NCBI RefSeq assembly: GCF_900169365.1
Contig: NZ_FXZH01000003.1
Coordinates: 124,001-188,000, forward strand
Source of the DNA: Brevibacterium sp. 239c
Lineage (GTDB): Bacteria; Actinomycetota; Actinomycetes; Actinomycetales; Brevibacteriaceae
Length of the DNA stretch: 64,000 bases
Direction of reading: 5' to 3'
Positions 36,469 to 46,118 of this stretch are shown here, piece after piece (position 1 is the first letter of the stretch; each line of letters starts with the position of its first letter). The translations under genes were made by a program, and so were the position numbers. Below the pieces are notes generated by a model. That model worked only from the letters and a program-made list of their open reading frames with translations. It searched no databases and was not told the origin of the DNA.

Positions 36469-37701
36469 TCAGTTCACGTAATCCGTGAGGATGCGGACCA
36501 TGTAATCAGCCATCAGCCGGCCCTGCAGCGTGGGTGCAAAGCGGCCTTCGCCTACAGCGTCACCATCGAGCAGTCCCTGTTTGACGAACCCTCTGATTGC
36601 CCGCTCACTGCCTGCGCCCAGTGAATCCAGCGGCAGTTCCGAATCGATTCGAGCCGCGAGCATGATCCGCTCGACCTCCTGGGTCGTTGTGTCCAGCACC
36701 TCGCGTCCGATGGCGGGCGACTCACCTGCCAGCAGGCGGTCGGACCAGGCACGGGGATGTTTAGCATTCCAGAATCGCACCCCACCGATGTGCGAATGGG
36801 CTCCGGGACCGAAGCCCCACCAATCGGCATTGCGCCAGTAGGCCATGTTGTGGTCGCAGCGGGTCTTCGCTGACGTCGACCAGTTGCTGACCTCATACCA
36901 GTGCAGACCGGCGGCTTCCATAGCGGCATCGGCGATCTCATACTTATCGGCCAGGTCGTCTTCGTCGGGCATTGCCAGTTCGCCGCGGCGAACCATGGCC
37001 CCCATCTTCGTCCCGGGCTCGACGATCAGCGAATAGGCTGAAATATGATCGACGTCGTTGCTCAGAGCCACTTCAAGTGATCTGCGCCAATCGTCGATGG
37101 ACTCCCCCGGGGTTCCATAGATGAGGTCGAGGCTCAGCTCCAGTCCGGCCTCTTTGATCCACCGGGCCACATCCGGAATCTTCTTTGGGTCGTGTGTGCG
37201 ATCCAAGGTCGCGAGCACATGGGGTACCGCTGATTGCATGCCCAGGGAGATCCGAGTGAAACCTGCGGCTGCCAAGGTGGCGATATAGGACGGGGCTAAG
37301 GTGTCGGGGTTCGCTTCGGTCGTGACCTCGACGTCAGGTGCCAACCGGAAGCGGTCGCGGATGTCGTCCATCACTCCGGCCAGCACCTCGGCGGCCAGCA
37401 TCGTCGGGGTGCCCCCGCCGAAGAAGATCGTCGTGACCGTACGATCGCCGGCGCCTGCCTCGGCGAGCACACGGGTCGAGAGGTCGAGCTCCCGGGCAAG
37501 ATTGCTGCGATAGTCGTCGCGGGAGGCACCGGGACCCAGATCTTCGGCGGTATAGGTGTTGAAGTCGCAGTAACCGCAGCGGACCCGGCAGTACGGGACG
37601 TGGACGTAGAGGCTCAGCCCACGATCTGTCGCGCCGATCCCGGCCGAGGCCGGCAGCGAACCGTCGAGCGGTGGGGTCTCACCAGTCGGTTGTGCGGGCA
37701 C
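36469..37701 (-). CDS. hemW: HemW, radical SAM heme chaperone
   Basis: Radical SAM protein of 410 aa, formerly annotated as oxygen-independent coproporphyrinogen III oxidase; members now called HemW bind and deliver heme. The 4Fe-4S motif is CRVRCGYC within YVHVPYCRVRCGYCDFNTY, followed by FFGGGTPTML and TTEANPDTL. The C-terminal HemN-type domain is present. The GTG start directly follows the lepA stop with 0 bp spacing, so lepA-hemW form an operon, as in most actinobacteria. Confidence 0.94.
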   Translation of the reverse strand: MPAQPTGETPPLDGSLPASAGIGATDRGLSLYVHVPYCRVRCGYCDFNTYTAEDLGPGASRDDYRSNLARELDLSTRVLAEAGAGDRTVTTIFFGGGTPTMLAAEVLAGVMDDIRDRFRLAPDVEVTTEANPDTLAPSYIATLAAAGFTRISLGMQSAVPHVLATLDRTHDPKKIPDVARWIKEAGLELSLDLIYGTPGESIDDWRRSLEVALSNDVDHISAYSLIVEPGTKMGAMVRRGELAMPDEDDLADKYEIADAAMEAAGLHWYEVSNWSTSAKTRCDHNMAYWRNADWWGFGPGAHSHIGGVRFWNAKHPRAWSDRLLAGESPAIGREVLDTTTQEVERIMLAARIDSELPLDSLGAGSERAIRGFVKQGLLDGDAVGEGRFAPTLQGRLMADYMVRILTDYVN

Positions 37702-39573
37702 TTACTTCTTAGGTTCCTTCTTGGACTCCGGCTCATCGGAGGACAGCGCTGCGATGAAGGCTTCCTGTGGAACTTCGACATTGCCGACGAACTTCATTCG
37801 CTTCTTGCCTTCCTTCTGCTTCTCCAGCAGTTTGCGTTTACGGCTGATGTCGCCGCCGTAGCACTTGCTCAGCACGTCCTTGCGGATGGCGCGGATGGTC
37901 TCGCGGGCGATGATGCGCGAACCGATGGCCGCCTGGATAGGCACCTCGAACTGCTGGCGGGGAATCAGCTTGCGCAGCTTCCCGGCCATGAGCACACCGT
38001 AGGAGTAGGAATTGTCGCGGTGGACGATCGCAGAGAAGGCGTCGACCTGGTCGCCGTGGAGCAGGATGTCGACCTTGACCAGATCTGCCGCATCTTCGCC
38101 GTCGTCGGAGTAATCCAGCGTGGCGTAGCCCTTGGTCTTCGACTTCAGCTGATCGAAGAAGTCGAACACGATCTCGGCCAGAGGCAGCCTGTAACGGATC
38201 TCTACCCGGTCCGAGGACAGGTAGTCCATGCCCAGCAGGCTGCCGCGACGTGTCTGGCACAGCTCCATCACCGCACCGATGTGCTCACTCGGCGTGAGGA
38301 TGGTCGCCCGGACCATGGGTTCGCGGACCTCTTTGATCTTGCCCGTCGGATACTCGCTGGGGTTCGTGACCTCCATCTCGGATCCGTCTTCCATCGTGAC
38401 GTCGTAGATCACGCTGGGTGCGGTGGAGATGAGGTCGAGGTCATATTCGCGTTCTAGGCGGTCGCGCAGAACTTCAAGGTGGAGGAGTCCGAGGAAGCCA
38501 CAGCGGAAGCCGAAGCCCAGTGCCGTGGAGGTCTCCGGCTCGTAGGCCAGCGAGGCGTCGTTGAGCTTGAGCTTGTCGAGCGCATCGCGCAGCACCGGAT
38601 AGTCCGATCCATCGATCGGGAAGAGCCCGGAGTACACCATGGGCTTGGGTTCCTTGTAGCCATCGAGTGCCTGTTCGGCCGGCTTCGAGGCCGAGGTGAC
38701 CGTGTCACCGACCTTGGACAGGCGGACGTCTTTGACACCGGTGATGAGGTATCCGACCTCGCCGACCCCGAGCCCCTTCGTGGCATTCGGCTCCGGTGAG
38801 GAGACACCGATCTCGAGGAGTTCGTGGGTGCTGCCGGTCGACATCATCGTCAGCTTCTCACGCGGGCGCAGGGCACCGTCGATAAGGCGAACATACGTCA
38901 CGACCCCCCGGTACGTGTCGTAGACGGAGTCGAAGATCATGGCTCGCGCTGGAGCATCCGCGTCGCCGACTGGAGCGGGAATGTCGGAGATGATGCGGTC
39001 GAGGACCGCGTCGACGCCTTCGCCTGTCTTACCGGAGACCAGCAGGCAGTCTTCGGGTTCGCAGCCGATGAGGTTGGCGAGTTCTTCCGCGTACTTCTCC
39101 GGCTGGGCCGCGGGGAGGTCGATCTTGTTGAGCACGGGAATGATCGTGAGATCGTTCTCCATGGCCATGTAGAGGTTAGCCAGCGTCTGGGCTTCGATGC
39201 CCTGTGCGGCGTCGACGAGGAGGAGCGCACCTTCACAGGCGGCAAGCGACCGGGAGACCTCATAGCTGAAGTCGACGTGGCCCGGTGTGTCGATCATGTT
39301 CAGAGCGAAGGGAGTGTCGTCGTTCTCCCAGGCCATGCGCACGGCTTGGGATTTGATCGTGATTCCGCGTTCGCGTTCGATGTCCATCCGGTCGAGGTAC
39401 TGAGCACGCATATCGCGCGGCTGCACAGCCCCTGTGACCTGGAGCATCCTATCGGCCAGGGTCGATTTGCCGTGGTCGATGTGAGCGATGATGCAGAAAT
39501 TGCGGATCAACTCGGGTGATGTAGCGGACGGAGAAATCCGTTCGAGTGCTTGTGGCTTCACCTGAGGTGACAT
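37702..39573 (-). CDS. lepA: Elongation factor 4 (LepA)
   Basis: Translational GTPase implicated in ribosome assembly and back-translocation, 623 aa. G1 [11 protein letters not shown]2 RERGITI, G3 DTPGHVDF and G4 NKIDLP are visible. The LepA-specific C-terminal domain contains [21 protein letters not shown] and [23 protein letters not shown]. The frame extends upstream; ATG 39573 is preceded by GAAGGAAGGG and fits the family start. The short tail ends [13 protein letters not shown]. Confidence 0.97.
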   Translation of the reverse strand: MSPQVKPQALERISPSATSPELIRNFCIIAHIDHGKSTLADRMLQVTGAVQPRDMRAQYLDRMDIERERGITIKSQAVRMAWENDDTPFALNMIDTPGHVDFSYEVSRSLAACEGALLLVDAAQGIEAQTLANLYMAMENDLTIIPVLNKIDLPAAQPEKYAEELANLIGCEPEDCLLVSGKTGEGVDAVLDRIISDIPAPVGDADAPARAMIFDSVYDTYRGVVTYVRLIDGALRPREKLTMMSTGSTHELLEIGVSSPEPNATKGLGVGEVGYLITGVKDVRLSKVGDTVTSASKPAEQALDGYKEPKPMVYSGLFPIDGSDYPVLRDALDKLKLNDASLAYEPETSTALGFGFRCGFLGLLHLEVLRDRLEREYDLDLISTAPSVIYDVTMEDGSEMEVTNPSEYPTGKIKEVREPMVRATILTPSEHIGAVMELCQTRRGSLLGMDYLSSDRVEIRYRLPLAEIVFDFFDQLKSKTKGYATLDYSDDGEDAADLVKVDILLHGDQVDAFSAIVHRDNSYSYGVLMAGKLRKLIPRQQFEVPIQAAIGSRIIARETIRAIRKDVLSKCYGGDISRKRKLLEKQKEGKKRMKFVGNVEVPQEAFIAALSSDEPESKKEPKK

Positions 39574-39764
39574 GAACGCCCTTCCTTCGACAGACCAGAA
39601 CTTCCATTGTTCCATGGGTTGCGCACCAGACTGGAATCCTCAGCACCTGGGAACAGTCCGGGCGTCCGGTCACATGCGGGCAACACGTGTTCGAAGCCAC
39701 TTCAACTGGCTGAGAATCCCGACGCCGATCCCCACTTTCGGTGCTGATCGGCGAAGATTGGGGC

Positions 39765-40532
39765 ATGAGCGATTTCTCGATCATGAGCTTCAACCTCAGG
39801 TATCCGGCGCTGGACGGGCATCCCGTGTCCAAGCGTCTGCCCATCGCCGCCGATCTCATCATTGAGGCTCACCCTCACATCATCGGCACGCAGGAGGGTG
39901 AGCTCGATCAGCTCGAGACACTCATCAGCCTGCTCCCCGATGAGTACATCTGGTTGGGTGAGGGGCATTCGGGCGGGAATTCGGGTGAGTTCACCGCCGT
40001 CATCTACGACTCGTCGCGCTTCGACGTCGACAAGGTCGACATCAGTTGGCTCTCCAAACAGCCGGAGACGGTCGCCTCCGAATCGTGGGGCGTCTCACAC
40101 GCCCGAACCCTGAACGTCGTGGACCTTCGAGACCTGGTGACAAGTCGGTCGCTGCGCCTGCTCAACACCCACCTCGACCACAAATCGGAGGAGGCCCGTC
40201 TGGAGTCGGGGAAGATCATGGCACTCCACATCGCCGAGGCGAACGGTCCGGCCGTGGTCACCGGCGACTTCAACGTCGCCACCGGCTCCCCCGTCTACGA
40301 CTATTTCTGCACAGAGCTGGGACTCACCGACACTGGGGCGGTCGTCCCGAGCCAAGACATCGGCACCTTCCACCGTTACAAAGGTCCGAAAGTCGGTGAT
40401 GGCCGCATCGACTGGATCCTCACAACTTCTGACCTGCGGACCCTGTCGACTCGGATCAATACCTTCTGCACTGATGGTGAATACCCGTCCGACCATTTTC
40501 CGATCGAAGCGGTTCTGGACTACGTCGATTAG
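39765..40532 (+). CDS. Endonuclease/exonuclease/phosphatase (EEP) family protein
   Basis: DNase I-like hydrolase fold, 255 aa, no signal peptide. Conserved positions are IMSFNLRY (Asn), GTQEG (Glu), LLNTHLDHKSEEAR (His), VVTGDFNV (Asp-Asn), GRIDWIL and YPSDHFPIEAVL (Asp-His). All are in place, so the enzyme should be active. The superfamily covers nucleases, sphingomyelinases and phosphoinositide phosphatases, so the substrate is unknown. ATG 39765 begins the homology; an upstream start at 39741 is less likely. The PemK-like gene starts 11 bp after its stop. Confidence 0.88.
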   Translation: MSDFSIMSFNLRYPALDGHPVSKRLPIAADLIIEAHPHIIGTQEGELDQLETLISLLPDEYIWLGEGHSGGNSGEFTAVIYDSSRFDVDKVDISWLSKQPETVASESWGVSHARTLNVVDLRDLVTSRSLRLLNTHLDHKSEEARLESGKIMALHIAEANGPAVVTGDFNVATGSPVYDYFCTELGLTDTGAVVPSQDIGTFHRYKGPKVGDGRIDWILTTSDLRTLSTRINTFCTDGEYPSDHFPIEAVLDYVD

Positions 40533-40543
40533 GATTGGCGCAC

Positions 40544-41125
40544 ATGAGTTGGAAATCACTGGTCAATCGCGCCGTCAAGATCGGCGTCAATGAAGGCTTC
40601 AAGTTCCTCAGGGACTCCCAAGCGAAGAAGAAGGCAGGCTCGCAGGGGTCCGGACCCCACCCGAGCAACCCCCCGCGAGGTGATGCACGGGCCTCCGGCG
40701 CCGCCTCAGCGAAGGACAGTGACTATCCGGGTGACTACCAAGGCTCGGTCAATGTCTCCTATGCACCCGATCTCGACGGCGATGCCGATCCGGGTGAGGT
40801 CGTGTGGGGGTGGATCCCCTTCGAAGAAGACTACTCCCAGGGCAAGGACCGCCCCTCCTTGGTCGTCGGCAAGGATGGTCGCTGGGTTCTGGCACTCATG
40901 CTCACCAGCAAGGATCACATCCCCGGTGGCGTCGGCGAGGTTCGCGAAGACCGTCACGCTCGGTGGATGAATATCGGCAGCGGCGACTGGGACTCGCAGG
41001 GTCGGCCCTCTGAGATTCGTCTCGATCGCGTGATCCGTCTCGATCCGCAGTCCATCCGCCGCGAAGGTGCGATCATGCCCCGCGAGATCTTCGAACAGGT
41101 CGCCAAGAACGTCAACGCCGGCTGA
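40544..41125 (+). CDS. PemK/MazF-like domain protein
   Basis: Protein of 193 aa. An N-terminal amphipathic, basic segment (WKSLVNRAVKIGVNEGFKFL), then a low-complexity linker to about residue 65, then a PemK-like domain: DPGEVVWGWIPFEEDYSQGKDRPSLVVG, followed by LALMLTSKDHI, NIGSGDWDSQGRPSEIRLDRVIRL. In toxin-antitoxin systems PemK/MazF proteins are endoribonucleases paired with a small antitoxin. No antitoxin gene is adjacent, and the same protein occurs near lepA and rpsT in related actinobacteria as I recall, which suggests a chromosomal housekeeping role. Confidence 0.8.
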   Translation: MSWKSLVNRAVKIGVNEGFKFLRDSQAKKKAGSQGSGPHPSNPPRGDARASGAASAKDSDYPGDYQGSVNVSYAPDLDGDADPGEVVWGWIPFEEDYSQGKDRPSLVVGKDGRWVLALMLTSKDHIPGGVGEVREDRHARWMNIGSGDWDSQGRPSEIRLDRVIRLDPQSIRREGAIMPREIFEQVAKNVNAG

Positions 41126-41357
41126 CCCCGGGCCTGAACCGAGACCGAGATCCTGCGACCAGGCGTAGGGAATTTCTGCCTGACAGGATCAGCCTGTATC
41201 GTAGAGAGAGTATCTTCATCAATGGCGTGTGTCTCGTCTAGGTCGGGTGAAGATGCCACCGGATTCGATATCGTCGATGTGTTTCCCCGCGGAGACGAAT
41301 ATGTCGATCAGGTGTGCCCTCACGACCATGTTCCACTAACACGAAAGAGTGTTGAAA

Positions 41358-41618
41358 TTGGCTAATATCAAGTCACAGATCAAGCGGATTGAAACCAACG
41401 AAAAGGCTCGCCAGCGCAACAAGGCTGTGCGGTCCGAGGTTCGGTCACACGTCCGCGTCGTCCGCGAGAACATTGCTGCCGGCAAGAAGGACGAAGCACA
41501 GCAGGCTTATGCTGTTGCCGCCCAGAAGCTCGACAAGGCTGTTTCGAAGGGTGTTCTGCACAAGAACAACGCTGCGAACCGCAAGTCGAGAATGGCCACG
41601 CAGATCAACGCTCTCTGA
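41358..41618 (+). CDS. rpsT: 30S ribosomal protein S20
   Basis: Primary rRNA-binding protein of the small subunit, 86 aa. Homology begins at the TTG codon 41358 (M-ANIKSQIKRIETNEKAR), giving the usual family length; a GTG nine nt upstream would add three residues. The start thus appears to be the rare TTG, as in E. coli rpsT (UUG). A leader of at least 150 nt, without another gene, precedes it. A strong hairpin terminator follows. Divergently organised holA is the usual neighbour in actinobacteria. Confidence 0.95.
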   Translation: MANIKSQIKRIETNEKARQRNKAVRSEVRSHVRVVRENIAAGKKDEAQQAYAVAAQKLDKAVSKGVLHKNNAANRKSRMATQINAL

Positions 41619-41641
41619 GTCGATCACTGAGGCTATAGCTT

Positions 41642-41675
41642 CGAGGGGCCCGATCCGTTTGGATCGGGCCCCTCG
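41642..41675. terminator. Terminator between rpsT and holA
   Basis: Perfect 15-bp stem: CGAGGGGCCCGATCC (41642-41656) and GGATCGGGCCCCTCG (41661-41675) around GTTT. It sits between the convergent rpsT and holA and can serve both. Confidence 0.88.
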
Positions 41676-41698
41676 TCTATTCACTGCTCAGTGTTTGC

Positions 41699-41755
41699 GA
41701 TGTGTTCACCGCTCAGCGTTATGCAGCGTTTGGGATGTGTTCGCCGCTCAGCGTT
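41699..41755. repeat. Imperfect direct repeat at the 3' end of holA
   Basis: GATGTGTTCACCGCTCAGCGTT (41699-41720) and the near copy with G in place of A (41734-41755) are offset by 35 bp. The second copy covers the holA stop codon. A more degenerate third copy appears around 41679-41696. Confidence 0.75.
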
Positions 41756-42731
41756 GGCGAGCCAGCCGGCAGACTTCGGAGACGAACCATTCGACCGCGT
41801 AGACCGGGTCACGGCCTCCGCCCTTGACGGCTTCATCGGCTTCGGCCGCCGCAATCAGTGACTGTCCCAGCGCCACTTCGTTCCAACGGCGCACCTCACG
41901 CCGGGCACGGTCGACCTGCCACGGAGCCATCTTCAGCTCCGCCGCGAGTTCACCGCTTGATCCCGAGAAGCCCTGGACCTTGGCCATCCCCCGCAATTTC
42001 ATTGCAACAGCGGCCACCAGTGGCACCGGGTCGGAGCCGGTCGACAGTGCGTGACGCAGGAGGCTCAGTGCATTCTTCGCATCTCCCCCGACGGCAGCGT
42101 CGGCGACCTTGAAGCCGGTGGCTTCCACCCGACCGCCGTAGTACCGGTCGACAACCTGAGCGGTGATGGTTCCTTCCGTGTCTTCTACGAGCTGCTCCAC
42201 ACCGGCGTTGAGCTCGGACAGGTCGGCCCCGAGCGCGGACATGAGTGCTGCCATCCCGGATTCGTCGATCTGCCTCTTCGCAGCCTTGAACCGGCCTTGG
42301 GCGAATTTGGCCCGGTCACTCTCGTTCTTCAGCGCGGCCGCATCAACTCGGGGGAATCCGTTCGCCTCGATCTTCTTGACCAGCTTCGCACCCCGATTTC
42401 CTCCCCCGTGCAGGAGAACGACGACGGCATCGTCATTGGGGTCATCGAGGTAGGCGAGCGCATCTGCCAAGAATGCTTCCGAGCACTTCTCGACGCTGTC
42501 GACGACGATGAGCTTCGAAGAAGAGAACAATGAGGGCGAGGCCGCCATGAGCAGCTCTCCGCCTTGGTATCCGGCGGCGTCGAATTCGATCTCCTCCGGG
42601 TCGGACTTCCGTGCGGCAGTGACGATCCGATCCTTGGCCATTCGGATGAGCACAGGCTCGTTTCCAGAGATCATCACTACGGGCGCGGGCTTCGCGGAAC
42701 TCCACGGGATCAGGGTCTTCTTCACTGCCAT
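41748..42731 (-). CDS. holA: DNA polymerase III subunit delta
   Basis: Clamp-loader delta subunit, 327 aa, that opens the beta sliding clamp. AAA+-like domains without a Walker A motif, as expected; visible parts are PVVMISGNEPVLIRMAKDRI, FSSSKLIVVDSVEK and the C-terminal collar region (GFKVADAAVGGDAKNALSLLRHALSTGSDPVPLVAAVAMKLRGMAK). ATG start with no Shine-Dalgarno; TAGGCT (42738-42743) ends 6 nt upstream, which suggests a leaderless transcript separate from comEC. Next to comEC and opposite rpsT, the standard actinobacterial order. Confidence 0.95.
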   Translation of the reverse strand: MAVKKTLIPWSSAKPAPVVMISGNEPVLIRMAKDRIVTAARKSDPEEIEFDAAGYQGGELLMAASPSLFSSSKLIVVDSVEKCSEAFLADALAYLDDPNDDAVVVLLHGGGNRGAKLVKKIEANGFPRVDAAALKNESDRAKFAQGRFKAAKRQIDESGMAALMSALGADLSELNAGVEQLVEDTEGTITAQVVDRYYGGRVEATGFKVADAAVGGDAKNALSLLRHALSTGSDPVPLVAAVAMKLRGMAKVQGFSGSSGELAAELKMAPWQVDRARREVRRWNEVALGQSLIAAAEADEAVKGGGRDPVYAVEWFVSEVCRLARQR

Positions 42732-42737
42732 GGCCCA

Positions 42738-42743
42738 AGCCTA
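42738..42743 (-). promoter_or_regulatory. Candidate -10 box TAGGCT for holA, leaderless spacing
   Basis: Reverse-strand TAGGCT ends 6 nt before the holA ATG. No convincing -35 is seen. Confidence 0.45.
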
Positions 42744-42782
42744 TCGTTAGCCATGGACACGACGCGCCGCAGTCACCGGCAG

Positions 42783-45026
42783 TCATGGGCAGCCTCGCCC
42801 GGTGCTGTACTGTGCGTTCGCATAGATGGCGACGGTGCCGCAGAGGTCGGTGCGCAGAACAGGGACGGGTCCGAAGGCCTGCAGGGCTCGTGGCGTGGGA
42901 TGGCCGTAGCTGTTGTCTCCCACCGAGACCACTCCGAGGCGAGCGCCTGCGGCCGTGAAGAAGTCCTCTGACAGGTCGGAAGAGCCATGGTGGGGTGCAA
43001 TGAGCACATCGACGGGTTCGAGGTTCTGAGCGACGATGAACTGTTCGTCCTCGCCGATATCTCCGGGGACCAGGTAACTCAAATCGTTCTGCTCGACCCT
43101 CAGGACCAGAGAATCCTCATTGCGCACCTCGGTGCCCCCGCTCCCTTGTGCTTCCTCGGCCCCTGCCGCCTCCTCTGCACCCCCTGACTCCTCCGTGTTC
43201 GTCGTAGGCGGCCAGAGCACCTCGATCTGTGCCCCACCGGCGTCGATCGTGCGTCCACGTGCTGTGGCAACCACCTCGGCGCCGGTGTCTTCAACGATGT
43301 TGCGGGCTTCGGCTCCCCCACTGACGTTGGCAGACACCCACAGCTGCTGCAGGGTCCGCGACCATGTGGTTCCGGCATACCCAGCACTGTGATCGGCATC
43401 GAAGTGGGAGATGAACAGATCGAACTCCTCAATCCCACCCTCGTCAAGGCACACGTCGACCGGCTTCGGGTCCTTCCCCGTGTCGACGACGAGCCCACGG
43501 CCTTCGCCGAGGTTGATCAGCGTTGCCGAGCCCTGCCCCACATCGCAGACCATCACCAACCAGTCATCTGCCGGTGGTTTCGTCCGGCCGACCACGATGA
43601 TCAGCGCTGTCAGGCAGATGCAGACGACGACCACTGGAACTCCCCACAGTCTGCGGCGCACTATCAGCCATGTGCCTGCGGCCAACACGACGAGGAGCCC
43701 GGTTGCGGCCAGCGTCCCCCACGGCGGTTGCGGCCAGTCCAATGCCGCCCCGGGCAGTCCGGCACAGGCCCTGGCCACGGCAACGATCCACCATGCGCAC
43801 AGAGAGCCGAACCAGGCAGGCAGTTGAGCAGCCCACAGCAGTCCCGGGACGCCGACGAGTCCGAGACCCCCGCACACCAGCGATAGGAACCCGAGGATGG
43901 TGGCCGGCAGCACTGCGGGTGCGGCCAGGGCGTTGGCCGCCACCGACCACATCCCGATCCGAGGATCGATCGCCACTAGCACCGGGGTACATGCCAACTG
44001 AGCAACCAGGGGCACGAGGAGGGCGCTGATGACGATGGCGGGGACCAGCGACAGTCGCAGGCTCAGATACCGCAGAAGGATCGGAACGATGAACATGATG
44101 GCGGCGGTCGAGACGACGGAGAGCACAAACCCCACCGAGGTGGCCAGCACGGGGACCAGGCTGAGCAGAAGGCACACGGTCGTGCTCATCACCGCCACCG
44201 GTGAGATCCCTCCCCCACGTAGGAACACGAGGGCCACCGCGATAGCCATCCCAGCGGCCCGGATGGCACTGGGTTCGAATCCGACTACGAACACATACCC
44301 GATGCAGGTGAGCACCCCGACTGCGACGCGTGTTCTGGGCCCGGCCCGACACAGTCCGGCAAACAGTCCGGCGCCGAGGCTGACGATCGTGACGTTGCTG
44401 CCTGAGACGGCCGAAATGTGAGTCAGGGACACCACACGCATGTCGTCTTCCATCCGTGCATTCTGCGGCCCGGTGTCTCCGACCACGAGTCCTGGCAAGA
44501 GTGCTCCGCCGCTGTGGCCCGAGGCCAGTGAGTCTTCGCGCAGCTGCATGCGCAGGTCCGTTCGCCACTGCCACAGCCTGTTCGGTGTACGAAGGACGTT
44601 CGCATCAACGTTGGAGATGCGAATGTCATCGAGGGCTTCGGTGCGCATGGACACACGAGCACCATCGGGTGGCGCCGAGGGACTGAGCACCTCGGTGATA
44701 CCGGTCGAGGTCAGCACCGTCAGCCGAGACCAGCCCGATTCCCCCGGCTGGCTGTGCCCGACCACGATGCCCTCCGCCGAGGTGGCATCATCCGTTCCTC
44801 GAGCGGCGCCGAGCATGGTGGTCTGGATCGTGAACAGGCAGGTGAAGACGATGAGGAGCACACCGAGGTGATGGTGCCTGCGCAGACACAGGAAGCCGAG
44901 GCCGACGAGAGCTGGTGCAGCCAGCAGCGCCCAGGGTCCGAGGTCCAGCAGTGCAGTGGTCCATAGTGCCAGCGCGCAGATGAGCAGGCGTACCGATCCG
45001 GGCCAGATCTGGGCAGTGGTCCTCAC
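42783..45026 (-). CDS. comEC: ComEC/Rec2-family DNA uptake protein
   Basis: Polytopic membrane channel for single-stranded DNA import in natural transformation, about 747 aa. Order: N-terminal helices, an extracellular OB-like region, the Competence domain with many helices (LTHISAVSGSNVTIVSLGAGLFAGL is its hallmark), and a C-terminal metallo-beta-lactamase domain with VMVCDVGQGSATLI, SHFDADHSAG and LIAPHHGSSD, which may be a nuclease. All expected MBL residues are present. The start is unsure: I take GTG 45026, which gives a typical ComEC N-terminus; the frame stays open upstream to 45209 without a good ribosome-binding site. Confidence 0.9.
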   Translation of the reverse strand: MRTTAQIWPGSVRLLICALALWTTALLDLGPWALLAAPALVGLGFLCLRRHHHLGVLLIVFTCLFTIQTTMLGAARGTDDATSAEGIVVGHSQPGESGWSRLTVLTSTGITEVLSPSAPPDGARVSMRTEALDDIRISNVDANVLRTPNRLWQWRTDLRMQLREDSLASGHSGGALLPGLVVGDTGPQNARMEDDMRVVSLTHISAVSGSNVTIVSLGAGLFAGLCRAGPRTRVAVGVLTCIGYVFVVGFEPSAIRAAGMAIAVALVFLRGGGISPVAVMSTTVCLLLSLVPVLATSVGFVLSVVSTAAIMFIVPILLRYLSLRLSLVPAIVISALLVPLVAQLACTPVLVAIDPRIGMWSVAANALAAPAVLPATILGFLSLVCGGLGLVGVPGLLWAAQLPAWFGSLCAWWIVAVARACAGLPGAALDWPQPPWGTLAATGLLVVLAAGTWLIVRRRLWGVPVVVVCICLTALIIVVGRTKPPADDWLVMVCDVGQGSATLINLGEGRGLVVDTGKDPKPVDVCLDEGGIEEFDLFISHFDADHSAGYAGTTWSRTLQQLWVSANVSGGAEARNIVEDTGAEVVATARGRTIDAGGAQIEVLWPPTTNTEESGGAEEAAGAEEAQGSGGTEVRNEDSLVLRVEQNDLSYLVPGDIGEDEQFIVAQNLEPVDVLIAPHHGSSDLSEDFFTAAGARLGVVSVGDNSYGHPTPRALQAFGPVPVLRTDLCGTVAIYANAQYSTGRGCP

Positions 45027-45099
45027 ACAGGTGACAACCGTCTTCCACCGGTCTCTGACCCGCTCAGATTTCGCCCCACCAGTCCTCGCTCGCTGAGCC

Positions 45100-45972
45100 C
45101 TACCCGACGGTGACAAGGTCTTTGAGACTCTCGAAGGTCTTGGGTCCGATACCTTGGACGAACAGCAGATCCTCGACGCTGGTGAAGGGGTGCTCCTCAC
45201 GGTGGGCAATGATCGCCTCTGCGGTCACAGGACCGACTCCGGGCAGTGTCTCCAGGCTCGTGAGGTCAGCGGTGTTGAGGTCGACTTTTGCCCCCGGATT
45301 CGGATCTGCGGAGCCGCTGCCGGGATCACCTGCTGCGTTGTCCTCCGCACCACCGGAACCTGCGCCCCTGGAGCTCGCAGCCCCTCCTGGGTCTCCGCCT
45401 GGACTGGCACTTGAGCTCCCGCCTGCGTTCGAAGCAGAGCCGGCGTCATCAGCACGACTCGTCTCTGGCTCTTCTCCGCGGGCGGGGATGTGGATCTGCT
45501 CGCCGTCTTTAAGGACCCGGGCAAGGTTGATCGCCTCCGCGTCGGCTTGTTCCTTCAGTCCCCCGGCCTCTTCCACCGCGTCCTGGACTCGAGTTCCTGC
45601 ACTCAGGGTCACGACGGAGGGTCTGTGCACTGCTCCGGTGACATGGACGACGACGGTTCCGTCGTCGGCGCTCTGGGTCGCAGTCGCGCCTGCACTGCCA
45701 CCGGCGTCTGTGCCGCCGCCCTCTGCTGATCCCACCTGTTCTTCAGAGGCGGCATGGTGTGGGGCGGGTCGGAAGATGAGGAAGGCGATGACGAGCACAG
45801 CAATTGTCGCCACCAACAATGCCACCAGGATGGGCAGGCGCACTCGACGCTGCTCTACCGGCTCTTCTTCGCCTTCGGTGTCGCTTCCGAACACATCTCC
45901 TGGGACCCACCCGCCGCGTTCGGCGCTGGAATTGATGAGGCCTGCGAAGCGATCATCGGGAGAGACGGCCAT
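45100..45972 (-). CDS. comEA: ComEA-family DNA-binding protein
   Basis: DNA receptor for uptake, about 290 aa. An N-terminal cytoplasmic segment, one membrane helix (LPILVALLVATIAVLVIAFLIF), then an SLBB domain (VVVHVTGAVHRPSVVTLSAGTRV), a long Gly/Ser/Ala/Asp-rich linker, and a C-terminal double helix-hairpin-helix (VDLNTADLTSLETLPGVGPVTAEAII) that binds DNA. The start is uncertain: ATG 45972 is preferred, and a GTG at 46074 would add 34 residues without homology. It precedes comEC. Pilus genes needed for transformation are not in this window. Confidence 0.9.
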   Translation of the reverse strand: MAVSPDDRFAGLINSSAERGGWVPGDVFGSDTEGEEEPVEQRRVRLPILVALLVATIAVLVIAFLIFRPAPHHAASEEQVGSAEGGGTDAGGSAGATATQSADDGTVVVHVTGAVHRPSVVTLSAGTRVQDAVEEAGGLKEQADAEAINLARVLKDGEQIHIPARGEEPETSRADDAGSASNAGGSSSASPGGDPGGAASSRGAGSGGAEDNAAGDPGSGSADPNPGAKVDLNTADLTSLETLPGVGPVTAEAIIAHREEHPFTSVEDLLFVQGIGPKTFESLKDLVTVG

Positions 45973-46118
45973 GTCGACAAGCTTTGGGTACAGGCCTCGC
46001 TCGCACCAGCGCCGAACTGCCGCTTGTGGAAACCGCCTCTGGGTCCACAGGTCAAATACGCATGACTGGGCCACTCGTCCACAGTCTGGTGAGCATGAGT
46101 GGACCGGTGGTGAGAAGC

